Below, piece by piece: positions 1 to 11,007 of a stretch of DNA of 64,000 bases; position 1 is the stretch's first letter; the number at the start of each line of letters is the position of its first letter. A program made the position numbers and the translations under genes. Source of the DNA: Effrenium voratum (Eukaryota; Sar; Dinophyceae; Suessiales; Symbiodiniaceae); NCBI GenBank assembly GCA_963377175.1, contig CAUJNA010003249.1:196509-260508 (forward strand), read 5' to 3'. Below the pieces are notes generated by a model. The model did not search any database. It saw only the letters and a program-made list of their open reading frames with translations, and was not told the DNA's origin.

Positions 1-184
1 CCTTCGGGGAGGATGTCTGGTGGCGTGTCTATGCTTCTGGGAAGCCGCCTCTAGAAAACCGCCTTCACAAGCCGCCTGCCTCAGCTCTGATGCTCCTGCA
101 GCGTGGGCGGCTGGGCGGCTTCCTGGAAAGGAGGAATACACAAAAAGGACAGAGAGAAGAGAAAGACAGACAGAGAGAAACGAG

Positions 185-191
185 AGACACA

Positions 192-225
<34 letters not shown>

Positions 226-243
226 CGAAGAGAGAGAGAGAGA
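185..243 (+). repeat. (GA)n microsatellite
   Basis: Imperfect GA dinucleotide run, two blocks separated by GACGAA. Confidence 0.95.
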
Positions 244-984
244 TAGACAGAGAAGCAAGGTGCGGAGCCCTTGGTCTGGTCGCCCTTGGGGCCCTTGATG
301 CTAATGTTTGGTAGCCCTTAGCCTTTTCGATTCCGCAGCCTTTGTTTGCTTTTCCTAGCCCTTGGAAGTTCCATGTGGCTCGAGGCACTACGATTCATTG
401 GCTTTTGTAGCCTTGACTTACCCGAGAGATTCTGGCAGGCCTACCTTCTGTTAAACTCGCCCCGAAAAAAACACCGCAAGGCTTTCTGGAAATGAGGAGT
501 CAAATTGCTAAGCTCGCTTGAAGACACTTGCGCGAACACACACACACACACACAGGGAACGCACACGCACAGGAGTGCCCCCACAGATGCGCATACACAG
601 ACACATGCAAAGAGCCATGCCTTTGCTAGATCTTTTCCAGAATGGCGGTTCTCTGTTTCCGCTATGATGGCGCGGAAATGTCAAACAATGAAGGTCATTT
701 TTCATAAAGCCAAGAAAAATAAGACATGAGCGAATTCCGAATGCCCGCGAACTCGGCAGGCCAACGCTGCGCGAGCTGAGCTCGACCAGCTTCGGGCGCT
801 GACCTTGCGCACGTGTGCGAAGAAATGCGAAGCTGTGGTCGTTGCGATGAAGAGAGTTTTGCTAAAGCACCAAATTTTCGAGTTGCTCCTTTTTACAGCT
901 ACCGCTTGGGAAAGTGGCCATGCTTGATATCCGAGATGGTAGTTTCAGGGTTTATAGAAACCATTTGATAGAATACCCTCAATC

Positions 985-1126
985 CCAACCAACCGACCGA
1001 CCGAGCGACCGACCGACCGACCGGCCGGCCGACCGACTCACCAACCAACCAACCAACCAACCAACCAACCAACCAACCAACCAACCAACCAACCAACCAA
1101 CCAACCAACCAACCAACCAACCAACC
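985..1126 (+). repeat. CCGA/CCAA tetranucleotide array
   Basis: A CCGA-type block (985-1038) passes into about 21 units of CCAA (1041-1126). Its apparent ORFs (NQPT or GWLV repeats) are artefacts. Confidence 0.95.
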
Positions 1127-2082
1127 GGTACTGGAGCCCTTGCTAAGCTGCGAGCCACTCCTAGGAAGAAAAAAAAAAACGTCGCCTCCGATGGCCCCTC
1201 GGAGAAAAAACAAAAAACGGGGGGAGGCATCCTCAAAATGACAGGGCCCCAAGGATAAATATTGTTTTTTTTTGTTTTTTTTTTTTTTTTAAGAAAAGGG
1301 GGGGGGGGGAAGCCAACACTGGATCCATTCCTGGAAGCCAACCCAATGAGTCCCCAACTACTTGAAGTCACAGCTCCACATTTCTCCCGCTTAGCTTGCC
1401 ACCTCGGCTTCAGATGTAGCCACATCGCCAAAGTAACCCGCTGAAATGCAAAAGCAGGTTCCGCTTGCCTCCCGCCTCCCCAAATGTTGGCTTCACCCCT
1501 GAGTTATACATCTGGGAACAGGACCCCTCAGAAAGCAATTCAAACAAGAAGCCCCTCTGTTCTTCTCTCCTCGGGGGCCCCCAAAAATCAGGAGTTAATT
1601 TATTCCTGTATGCCCCGTTCGCCCCACAGAATCTACCTGGAGACAAATTTGCCTATCTCAGCTTTCGCAAAGCTGAAGATGTCACGTTTTGAGGGGATGT
1701 CAAGATTAGGTTGCCTTTTTGGGTAAGGCGCCACGTACTGGCACCAACCACGTGTACTGGCGCCATCGGTTTTGGACAACCCAACCGGAGACTGGGTCAC
1801 CTTTAGCGAAAACCAAGTGCAGGAGGGGCCCCTCTGTCCAAGCGGGCTGTCGATATTGAGCGGGGAAACCACCCAAAAAAAACACGACTTCTTTGCAACC
1901 TCCTTCTTCAGGGTGGGTTTGTTCATTAGGTTTTGACTAGCTTGTGCATGGACACCTCCCACTTGCTTGTTATGATCCGTCGTTTTCTTGCCTATTTGAT
2001 AACGCATCCTGCTCATGTGCCATCCAGCCCCAAAAACCAGCCAGGGAACCATGGGACACGCAGCCCAAAAATCCAACTGAGT

Positions 2083-2190
2083 CATAATCAAAACCCGGTA
2101 TCAAAATGGTCGACCCAGAACCATGTACAGAATTAAGAAGGCGGATATCCGCAGCTATTTCTGGTTGGGAGTATCCCTTACTCATCTTCA
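2083..2190 (+). repeat. Dispersed repeat shared with 26588-26680
   Basis: CATAATCAAAACCCGGTATCAAAATGGTCG and GCGGATATC boxes recur, diverged, at 26590-26650. Confidence 0.5.
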
Positions 2191-2207
2191 TCTACACTCC
2201 CTCAGAC

Positions 2208-2277
2208 TAACATGGAAGCTCCCAGAAGTGTAAATGGCACCCAGTCAACCAAAACAGTCCTGGGAGCTTCCATGTTA
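2208..2277. repeat. Perfect 18-bp inverted repeat, 34-base loop
   Basis: TAACATGGAAGCTCCCAG at 2208-2225 is repeated inverted at 2260-2277. Lies beyond exon 13 of the voltage-sensor gene. Confidence 0.9.
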
Positions 2278-2352
2278 GGCGGAGGGTACCCAGGCTTTGA
2301 GCAAGTGGCTCTGGGCGTGGGTCTCCTGGATCGATTGCTCCATGTCCCGCGC

Positions 2353-2444
2353 CTTGCGCGTACTCCTGCGCCTCCGAGGCGAGGAATGTGGTCCACGCCG
2401 TCATCGACTCCTCCATGGCGGGGTACTCGAAGATGCTCAGAGAC
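2353..2444 (-). CDS. Voltage-sensor gene exon 13: post-TM5 region
   Basis: Begins SLSIFEYPAMEESMTAWTTF and ends EAQEYAQ, soluble and acidic. Acceptor TTTGAG|GTCT, donor GCAAG|GCGCGG (GC). The next exon is not identified inside the window. Confidence 0.75.
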
Positions 2445-5400
2445 CTCAAAGGATACGACCCAAGGGGGGGGGGGCAGGGAGGGGGGGGGGTGTTGTTTCC
2501 CCTTAAACCATGGTTAAACCATTGTTAAACCATCAAGCATCTCAGAAGAACGACAAAAGCACGTTCCGAAAATCGTTTTTGGGGTTGTTCCTTGTAAACC
2601 ATCATGTGGAGGGTGATTTGATGGATGTCTCTTTGGTGGACATGACAACATCAGGCCCAAAAAACGGGCCTCACCTTTTTGAGGGTCCCCCGCTGAATGC
2701 CTAACAGAACAGACGGGTTCCTTTCGGATACCGAAAGAAAACCCGTCGGATCTCCTCCGGTCTGCGAGCTCTCGGAGCGTGGCTTCGCCCAAGGCGGGCC
2801 AAGGCACGGCAGGACCACCGCGATGCAAATCACCACGAAGGCCACGCGGATGGAGAGCACGTCCGACCTGGAGGAAATGTTCGGCGGTTTCTTTTTCTGC
2901 CGCTTGGGACTTGTTCGCTTGCTTGTTTCTTCTTTGTCTTGCTATGGTTGACTTGCTATTGTTGTCTTGTTTGGTGTTGTTGTGTCTTGTATTCTTTGAA
3001 GGTCTGCCTGTCTGTCTACCTGTCTGTCTGCTTGTTTCGCCGTGGAGTTGTTGCTTTTTTTGCGGCTTCTTCTGTGTCTCTGCGCAGTTTCTATTTGATC
3101 CCTCTCTCCCTAGTCAAGCCAACGAAATGGCAGATTCCCACGGCTGGGTTTCCGAGGAGGTGTCACAGAATGACGGAACTTGTGTTACCAAAATGGTTGT
3201 ATCGGTTTAACTTAGACGTTCCCGTTTCACTATGATCCCACAGTTGGCAGACCTTTCTCTCTTGTTGAACGGCCAACACTGGCTTTCTGTGCTAGAACAC
3301 AGTCAATCGTCCAATCTTGCTTGTTTCCTCTCCCTTAAAAGGCTTGGGGGTCCTCTAGAGGGAAAACAACCAATTCACTGAATTTGAGCCAATTTTCCCT
3401 CCTATCTTTCCCTTGCATGTCCCTGCAAAAATGCTGGTGGCATTTGCGAAGTCGACTCCGCTTTAAATGGGACGGGGCCAAGCACGAGGATCTCGGGGGC
3501 ACTGCGAGCCATGGTCAAATCTTAGGTGAGCTCTGGTGGCTTCCTGCCCTTAGGCGCCCACAGCTTGTTGGAGATGACCTTAGCCATCCTGACCTCAGCG
3601 AAGTCGCATGGATGACAGGACTTTCTGAAGAAAGCGTCGTGAGTTTTGCTGGTTTCAACCAGTTCTGGAACCGGCTTGCTGATGCCAAATGACACCAGGC
3701 GGCCTATGTGTGTTTGCACGGGTCAATGCAAATCCTATAGTCGTGTAGTGTAAGACAAGGAGACGTTGCTCACTGAGGTCGCACAACTGGAGACATCAAC
3801 CAGAAATATGCCGCAGTGCCTTGTCGATGGCTGAAGGACAGCAAGCATCATGAGAGGGCAAAGGAAGGTGCTGTGCATGAACACAATATACACGTATTTG
3901 CACACGAGAAGTGGTCGGAAGGAGGGGTAGCAAGGTGCTTGAGGCTTGTAAGCCTTGAAAATAACAATGCAAACTCCAAACTCCTTGCAAGGGCCTTGAA
4001 TCTGTTTGTCTTTGTAAAGATAGGTTCCTGACCAGCAACATCAACCCCTTCCTCTTGAGAAGGAAGAACGTAGCTCGTTTACCCTGACCGAGCTCGGCTG
4101 TTGTGCGGGGTCAAAAGCAGAGGCCTTCCCAACACACATGCTTGTCTTTCCGAACCATGGTGCAACCACCAAGAACATGGAAAGCCAAAGGCCCACTCAT
4201 GGGCCCTTTTGGTGCAACGTTGCCCCGCAGTGTCCGATCCCACCATCCCAGCTTGGAGCCCAGGCATTTCGCTGCTCTTCTACTTCAGACCCGGAGAGGA
4301 AGCGGACGATCTTGGCAACCTGCGATCAGATCGAATCCCCAGATTCCAATTTTGAAGGGAACACAAGACGAGGCGGTTTCAACCATGGAAGGTGGAAAGG
4401 GAAGATGAGGGTGTGTCTCTTTTTAGGGGATCCCCAAAATGGTGCGAGAATGGGACTAACGCAGAGCAAGCTGGCTTGAAGTGAACCATATTGCCGACCC
4501 GTGAGAAAGACCCCGCCTAGTTGTCAATCAGACAGGTCCCTTTTTAGTGGGGATTCCTTTCTTCCAGGCGGAACCCCTGATTAATCACTCGGAGGGGACA
4601 TTAATCACGGGTTTATATTTACGGAAGTTGCAGCAGAGTTGACTGAAATGGCCTTGGCACGGGTCCAGTAGAGACCATGGGGTCTGGGATTCCTAATTTG
4701 TAATATGCGGTGCGCCAGAAATGCAATAAGGGAAACCACTACCACGTGACATAAGGATTGAGCATTGATTTTTCATCGCAACTTCCCGCTAAGAGCTCGT
4801 CTATGCCATTGTTTTTTTGTCGTCGAGAAGGGGACTTTTCTGAATTGCTTCTTTCGAGCAACACGCCAAGCGAAAGTTTATGCGCACTCATCCCAAACGT
4901 CCCAGCGACAGAGCAGAATGTAACGCAGTCACATTCAGAGAACAACGGCTTCCGCAGAGGTCCAAGGCTCATCTGCATTGGAACGCTAGCACAGGATAGG
5001 GTAACAACTCCATCTGTAAACGGGCATTACCAAAGAAGTGCGAACGTGCATGTCGGCGCACCTTGAAATTGGACATATTTCTTGCATGCCCTACAACGTG
5101 CACGTGCTAGAGCAACCCATTGACTGGATTGCCTTCACTCAACCTGCAGCTACCTGACTCAGGCCTCAGGACTTGTAAACGAACGTGCTAGCATCCGTGT
5201 CGGATAGCATTCATATATTCGCACTGGTGGATCTTGTTTGTTTTGCTGGGGGACCCCTCTTTTGTTTTGCGGGGAGAGGGTTACGGTTGGAGAAATGTTG
5301 GCTGCTGTTGAAGGAAACAACAACCAGAATCTACTCATTTTGTCTTTTGGAGAGAAGAAACACCCACATGGGTCTGTCGTTTGAGGGTACCAAATCTTTG

Positions 5401-8400
5401 AGGGGCTTCAAAGGGAAACCAAAAGGAACACCGAAGCTATCGTAGGGCCCCCCAAAAAATAAATAAATAAGAAAACAAAAGACGAGCCGCCCATTTGAGT
5501 CTGGGTCCCACGCGCGGCTTAGCCGACCTGCTCTTGCTCCAATCCGCGCAGCACGAGCCGCGCGCATGACGATCACCTCGTTGACGGCTCGAAAGCGGCG
5601 AGAGTTCCCACCTTTGCATTTGGGAGGGTCTTAAAACCAAGATGTGCCTTGTTTTGGGAGCTTAAGTTCTGGGTGTGTCGCGTTTGAAGGACCTCCCCGC
5701 CAAAATGGGTAGTTGTCCTTGGGGTTTGCATGGCAAAGCACCAAACAAGGGTACCCTCAAAGAAAAACGCACCCAATTGCCTTGCCTTCCCTTCCGAAAA
5801 CATGGCAGTGCACAGACGCTCTTTCCAAAAGTAGTCTTCCAAGAGACAGGTTTGTGCATTTGAGTCTCTTGACTCTATGTTGTGCCACTCACCGGGGGGG
5901 GGGGCTGGGTTGAAGTATGAACCCTCATGCAAAAAGCTCCATTTTGCCATCCCAGAAGCGCCACCACCGCCGCCCCCAGAGGATTGTAGCCTGAAGCAAA
6001 ACGCTTGGCAAATACTGACATGACCGGTGCTTTTCCGACGGGGCCCAACGCCTGACAGACATCAACAAGAACAAAGAAGGCTTCCCTTTTAACCCCCACA
6101 AAAGGGTACCTTCAACAAGGAACAAAACCTTCAGAAACAACAATCGCATTCTCCTTTCTGAAGAAATTGGTTGGTTGGCAGTCGACTGACCGCCGGGTCC
6201 CTTTTTGCTCGCGCGCCTCTCCAGCGCCGTGGCATCTGGGCCGCACATGTAGGAGATGTCAAAGACCATCCTGGCACATTCCATTCGGCCCCCAACCGAC
6301 CTCGGGTAACTTTTCCAGTGTGGCGAAAGTTATCTTTTGCGGCGGTTTCCCTAATGGTGACCCCATGTAAAGGACCGTTTGATGCACCACAGGGCAGTCT
6401 TGTGTGTGAAGCATCCGAAAGGAACCAAATTTGCTAGAACCCACGTAGGGTCACACAAACTTGTGAAGTCCAAAGAGGGTTTCAACCTCCAAACCATTCA
6501 CCGAGGCAAAATTAGGTGTATACACACCCTAGTGGCTGTGTAGTATTTCATGGTTCCCTTTGCAACCTACCAACAACAAGGGGGTGCCGGCCTCAACAAA
6601 AAGACAAAGCACCCGTATGGTCTACACGTGGACTGAGGTCTCACAGACCTCTCGTAAGTTGAGCTGGGAGGGCGAGAAGGTCCCGATCAGGTCCATGTAG
6701 AAGAAGAAGCTCAAGGGATAGGTCCTCGGCGCAGCGATTTGATGGCGCAATCGTCCCAAGGTCCGGTTTTTGGGGAGAGGTGGATTTGTTAAGTTCCGAA
6801 TCCCGCAAAAAAGCAACACCAGCGTTGCCACCTTGGATAATCTTGGAGAAGTGAGTGAGTACGATCAAGCTTCCTCCGGTTGAACCATGCAACGCCGTTC
6901 ACCAACAGCCTGCAACTCTTCACTGCACCGACCCAAGCCCGGCCGGCTTCGAGCTTCGGGCCTTGGGAAGGGGCCGAATTTGAGACCTCTGCTTCATCTC
7001 AAAACGGGGGGGGTGTTGGGCAGGGAACGGGTGGTTTCCGTTTAACCTTCCACTTGACCTTGACAGTGGCCCCAAAAATGGGGCCAGCTTCATCCACGAT
7101 TGTTTTACCATCCCTCTGAAGGGAGTTGTTCAAACAATACGGCAAGCACTGGACCAGTGACTTAGATCAAGGGCCACCAGCATCAGCCAGCTGCTAAATA
7201 GAGGCTTTGGGGGGAAATAACTTGCAAACTAACTTGGAATGACCCAGGCTGTGGGAATGGACCTAGGGATTCCCTTAAACGAAACCATAGGGGATGGTTT
7301 TTTCTCGGGGTCCTTCCGACATTCCCTCATTCCCTACTGAGATCCAGCAAGCAAAACCCCATGCCCCTCTTCGTTTCGTTTTAGGAGAATCAACTAGCAG
7401 GTCTGGCCAGGCCGCGCCGTCGCCATCGTTCTGTAGTTTCCTTTGGAATCCGCAAATCCGGGTTCACACAAAAGGCCACGGACTCGGAACCAAGCAAATG
7501 GATGTTCCGTTGCTCTGCCCTTCAACTCCAAGGCTTCGCCTCAAAGAAACACCTCCTCCCCTTCACATGGCTGCGGCCGAAGCTGCCTATCCGAAAGGGC
7601 GTTCCCCAGGAACTCCAGCACGAAGAAGACGAAGGCCGCCGTCAAAATGGCGTCGCAGAGGGTGTTGCCAGGCACCTGGCGTCAGAATCCAAGTCTGCGT
7701 CAGAGAATGTGTTGCAAGGGTTGAATCTTTAATGGGTCCAAATTTTGCGGACATCAGATTTAGGCAGTTCATGTCCAACAAATTTGCTTTTGAGGCGGTT
7801 GCCTCTCAACACTCAGGGCCCAAAGAAGCCACCAGAAGGCTGCAATGGCATTCTGTGCGAGTTGGCTCTGAATTGCACTGCAAAGGCGCAGCAGAAAACT
7901 CACGACCAAAATCAATATAGAAGGAAGGAACCTCCGGAGAAATAGATCGACCCGCGGCTCGGGTAAAGACAAACACTTCCTGTTAAGCTGCACTGTGGGA
8001 TCCTTCAACCCAGAAATGGGTGTCTGTTTTGAATATTAAGGTACCCTTTTCACGTCAGTTTAAATGGACGCCCCAAAAAGGAACACCGCCATTTCGGAAG
8101 TCCCTCCATTTGACACATACCGTCACATACCAGTTGGAACGGGCTCAAACAAACTGGCCGATACAGACAGCTTTCTGGGCAGCCCTGCGGACCTCTACTT
8201 AAACAAAAACCACTCATCTGGATCTCCAACTTCGAATTAAAGACCCAAACTGCTTGGAGTCCTTTTGGTTCCCCTTTCAACCACCGACAAGGGGGCTGTT
8301 GAGCCCCAAAAACCTCCGCGGCCATTTTGGTACGTGACCTGACTGAGCGACGGGCGCTCAGCAGGGCGAAGAGATCCCCGCAGAAGAGCGCGATCAGCAG

Positions 8401-11007
8401 GCTGATGAACCTCGGCCATCGCTTGCTTTTGATGCGGTGGAGTGGACAAAAACCCGAAGTCCCACCAAACAAGAGGAAGACAACAGTCCATTTTTTGGGG
8501 GTCCCTAATAATACTCCCCTCCCCCCCAAAATTCAGAAGAGGGGGACTTCAGTCCATTCTTGGGGGTCCCAGTCAAAAAACATATCTCCTCAGCTGAGAG
8601 ACGACCAGATGGAGATGGCGGTTCCCCGCATGAAGCTTCGCAGGTGTACCACCGAAGGCTTCTGATACCACTTGGACCGGTAGAGGAAGTTCCGGACCTG
8701 CCAGAGAGAACAAAACGATACGAAACGAGAACGAAACGAGAACAGGCCGCGGAGCAAAACGCGCATCCTTCACACACACACATACCACAAAGTTGAAATT
8801 CTCTCCCTAGGAGCCTAAGACCTCATTATTTGAGGCCTTTGGGGGTTCATGGCTCTCATGTTTAGGATTGAGGGCACCCAGGGTTCTCTCTAAAAGGAAG
8901 CTCGCTTTGGGGCTTTAGGGCAAAGGTGTTGGGAAACATGGGAAAATCGAGTTGGACCCCCCTTTTGGAAGGTCTTCGATGAAGGGACACCAAAAGGACT
9001 GAGGTCAGCTTCTCGTTTAAAGTTTCATTTGGGCTACAGGTTCCCTTGAGAAATACATCCAGCCGAAGGGGATGAATACACTTTAGCTTTTTGGACCTCC
9101 TCCCCCAAGTTCCAAAGAGTATGTATCAACACGGGGGCCCTGCAAAGGGTGTTCCTTTTCACTTTTGGTTTCCCTTTCGGCCAAGGTGACAAGAGTACCG
9201 AGCCTGTACACAACCGAGCCACACCCAAAGGGGAAAAAACATGTTTTGCTACATGTAGGGAATCCCACCAAAACCAGCGGTCCATTCCTCAGATGCCCAG
9301 GGGCCATGGGGAAAAAAAGAGCACCCTTTTTTTCTGGATTGACTTTAAAAGGGGCACCCTTACCCCCAAAATAAAAGGAAGGAAAACCGGGCGGATTTTT
9401 TTGTGGGTTGACTTTAAATGGGGCACCCTTATCCCAACAAAAAAGAGGAAAACCGGGCGGAATGCCCAACCCTTACCCCCAAAAAAAAGAAGGAAAACCG
9501 GGCGGAATCCACCGGGCAGACCCCCGACTTTTTCAGCTCAGCCCAAGGCGCCCCGGGCCGCTCCATGAGCTCCTGTAGCGGCACCACATTCCTCGCCGGT
9601 GCTCCGATCCGTTCCGCGGTTCGGTTGGGTGGCAACGAATGAGAGGAAAAACACGCCGAGAGGTGCTCAGGGGTGGAGGGCTTAGGGAAATGAAGTTTAG
9701 GAGAGTCGCCGTTTTGTTTTTGAGGAAACCAGGTGACTTGAGGATGAAAGGAACAAATGAAGGGAACCCAAAAGGACAACATGAGGGCGACACCACAAAG
9801 CCAGAAACAGGCAAATCACCAAGTCGGCGAGTTTCACACCGCCCTGAAGCGGGCATCCTCCCAAAATCTCGCCCCCCACCCCGCCAAAAAACAAGGCAAC
9901 AAAAAAACAACCTCCCTGGAAAGACAAAAATATAATATGTTTGGAGGTGTGTTTGGGGGCTCCAAACGGAACAGTTCAAGACTTTGGTCAGGCCATGATT
10001 CTTCAGGCCACTGGGCGCGAAGTGCACGAAGTTGTGGCGGGCGTCAAAGCCCTTCTCCAGGGTCCGCTTGGAGGTGCCGTGGCTCTTGATCTCCTTGGCT
10101 TCGTTTGGAACACGTCAGGGACCTGTGGGTTTGGGAGGGGAATGTCCAAAACGGAATCGCTGTTGGTTCGGATTCAACGTTTGGGGTTCTGCTTGGATTT
10201 TGGAATTTCCGTTAAGGAAAGGATGCAGGGGTTCAACCGAAAATTCCCACCCAGGGAGTTGGGGTGACCATTGAACTAAACTGAGTCACCATGAAAACAA
10301 AGGTATTAGTTTAATAATTCCCTGTCGGGGTAGAGGTGCACCCAACCACCAGCCATCCAAACAAGGAACCAGACGTAAGAAAAAACAAGCCAGCCCTATA
10401 AGAGAAACAAAAACACCTCATCCCCCCCAACAAAAAACTAACACGTTCTTCTTTTGGGTTAAAGGGCACGTGCGGGAGAATTGATTCTGCAACGGCTTGT
10501 TGGTATTGGTCCATTTTGCAAACTTGAAACCTAAAAAAGCCCAGCGCCCCATAAAATCGGCGGTTTCACAATAGGTCCCAATTGAATGGCGCCCAAAACC
10601 TGCAAACAACCCCTCTGCCGCCAAACATCTTTCGCGGAAGCTTTCGCGGTGAAGCAACGCGGCGCGTCTCACTTTCGAGCGCGTCTTTCTATTGATCACT
10701 TTCCCGGAGCTTTCGCGGCGGGTTGGCCATCTACACATAGGCTGCAAACATTCGCCCAAACGCGGCAAGCTTTTTGTGGGCGCAAGGCAAGCCCGGCGCG
10801 CCTCAGCTTTTGCAAGGCTTTGTTCGGAGCGCTCTGAAGAATAAATATTGCTTCAGGAGGTTTTTGGAGGCTCAATTTGAAACGCGCCATACCCCGTCTG
10901 TTTCAAGTAATTTGACACGGTCAAGCCGCGTACAACGTGGAGGGCCCATTCGGCGGCCCATTGGAGTTGCTCTCAGAGCGGTACAGCAGCGGCAGCCGCT
11001 CGTTCAT
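2353..11007 (-). CDS. Voltage-sensor ion-channel-type membrane protein, 5' part (runs off the left edge)
   Basis: Thirteen exons give 272 in-phase residues. Membrane segments in order: S1 (about 92-110, LLIALFCGDLFALL), S2 (about 121-139, AILTAAFVFFVLEFLGNAL), S3 (about 147-166, LSFFFYMDLIGTFSMVFDIS), S4 (about 180-207, VMRAARAARIGARAGRLSR then KIVR, arginines mostly three apart) and a fifth segment (about 227-243, LSIRVAFVVICIAVVL). Before the fifth segment, VISNKLSDVLS resembles the S4-S5 linker/S5 entry of alveolate ion-transport proteins. What follows (IFEYPAMEESMTAW) looks like an extracellular loop rather than an obvious pore. The rest lies beyond base 1, so a pore channel and a voltage-sensor fused to an enzyme (for example a cyclase) cannot be told apart. 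Voltage-sensor fold is confident; the first exon is tentative. Confidence 0.85.
2811..2867 (-). CDS. Voltage-sensor gene exon 12: fifth membrane segment
   Basis: Reads SDVLSIRVAFVVICIAVV. Acceptor TCCAG|GTCG, donor GTCCT|GCCGTG (GC). Confidence 0.82.
3562..3593 (-). CDS. Voltage-sensor gene exon 11: S4-S5 linker
   Basis: Thirty-two nucleotides reading VRMAKVISNK plus a split Leu. Acceptor GCTGAG|GTC, donor AAGCT|GTGGGC (GT). Joined to exon 12 it reads NKLSDVLSIRVA. Confidence 0.78.
4284..4319 (-). CDS. Voltage-sensor gene exon 10: S4 end
   Basis: Reads VAKIVRFLSGSE, continuing the basic ladder with K and R. Acceptor TCGCAG|GTT, donor GAA|GTAGAA (GT). Confidence 0.8.
5369..5498. mobile_element. 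GGTACC/AAAGGGAAACC intronic element
   Basis: Starts ATGGGTCTGTCGTTTGAGGGTACC, has core TTCAAAGGGAAACCAAAAGG, and ends GACGAGCCGCCCAT, a loose inverted repeat of the start. Lies beside the S4 exon. Confidence 0.6.
5514..5576 (-). CDS. Voltage-sensor gene exon 9: S4
   Basis: Reads VIVMRAARAARIGARAGRLS then R: arginines at positions 1, 4, 7, 11, 14 and 17 of the helix. Acceptor ACGAG|GTG, donor CGC|GCGTGG (GC). Confidence 0.92.
6213..6270 (-). CDS. Voltage-sensor gene exon 8: S3 end and S3-S4 loop
   Basis: Reads MVFDISYMCGPDATALERR. Joined to exon 7 it gives IGTFSMVFDIS, typical of alveolate ion-transport domains. Acceptor GCCAG|GATG, donor CGC|GCGAGC (GC). Confidence 0.85.
6674..6724 (-). CDS. 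Voltage-sensor gene exon 7: S3
   Basis: Reads TYPLSFFFYMDLIGTF; the conserved S3 aspartate is in YMDLIG. Acceptor GCCGAG|GAC, donor TTCTC|GCCCTC (GC). Confidence 0.88.
7234..7354. mobile_element. Related copy of the GGGAATG...CATTCCC palindromic element
   Basis: Shares GTGGGAATGGACCTAGGGATTCCC, ACCATAGGGGATGGTT and CATTCCCTACTGAGATCCAGCAAG with the 49.3 kb copy; termini diverged. Confidence 0.5.
7587..7675 (-). CDS. Voltage-sensor gene exon 6: S2
   Basis: VPGNTLCDAILTAAFVFFVL then EFLGNALSD; the FVxxVLEF pattern with acidic residues fits S2. Acceptor GCCAG|GTG, donor GATAG|GCAGCT (GC). Confidence 0.85.
8344..8410 (-). CDS. Voltage-sensor gene exon 5: S1
   Basis: Begins FISLLIALFCGDLFALLSAR, a hydrophobic helix. 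Acceptor GCCGAG|GTTC, donor TCA|GTCAGG (GT). Confidence 0.8.
8642..8697 (-). CDS. Voltage-sensor gene exon 4: pre-S1
   Basis: Reads VRNFLYRSKWYQKPSVVH, basic/aromatic stretch before S1. Acceptor TGGCAG|GTC, donor CACCT|GCGAAG (GC). Confidence 0.75.
9300..9512 (+). repeat. Degenerate tandem repeat (GAAAACCGGGCGGA units)
   Basis: GGAAAACCGGGCGGA recurs three times, each after a GGCACCCTTA/CCAACCCTTA stretch and a TTGACTTTAAA box. Intronic. Confidence 0.8.
9522..9591 (-). CDS. Voltage-sensor gene exon 3
   Basis: Begins NVVPLQELMERPGAPWAELK. Acceptor GCGAG|GAAT, donor GGG|GTCTGC (GT). Confidence 0.65.
10026..10093 (-). CDS. Voltage-sensor gene exon 2
   Basis: Begins EIKSHGTSKRTLEKGFDARH; basic cytoplasmic N-terminal region. 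Acceptor CCAAG|GAG, donor TTCGT|GCACTT (GC). Confidence 0.65.
10930..11007 (-). CDS. Voltage-sensor gene, candidate exon 1 with start
   Basis: ATG at 11005-11007 begins MNERLPLLYRSESNSNGPPN and ends STLY. Donor TAC|GCGGCT (GC); without splicing a stop follows at once. Chosen for an in-phase join to exon 2; not conserved. Confidence 0.5.

Larger units (their letters stand above)
1..2352. other. Intron or downstream part of the voltage-sensor gene
   Basis: Contains a GA tract, a short CA tract, a CCAA array and an inverted repeat (2208-2277), plus A and G homopolymers near 1265-1310. A minus-strand AG|G segment near 95-115 (EAAQPPTLQEHQS then stop) is possible but unsupported. Confidence 0.45.

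Noticed and set aside
10580..10840. GC-rich stretch with repeated CTTTCGCGG words, open on both strands
   Set aside because: No AG|G-bounded segment joins in phase with the flanking voltage-sensor exons.
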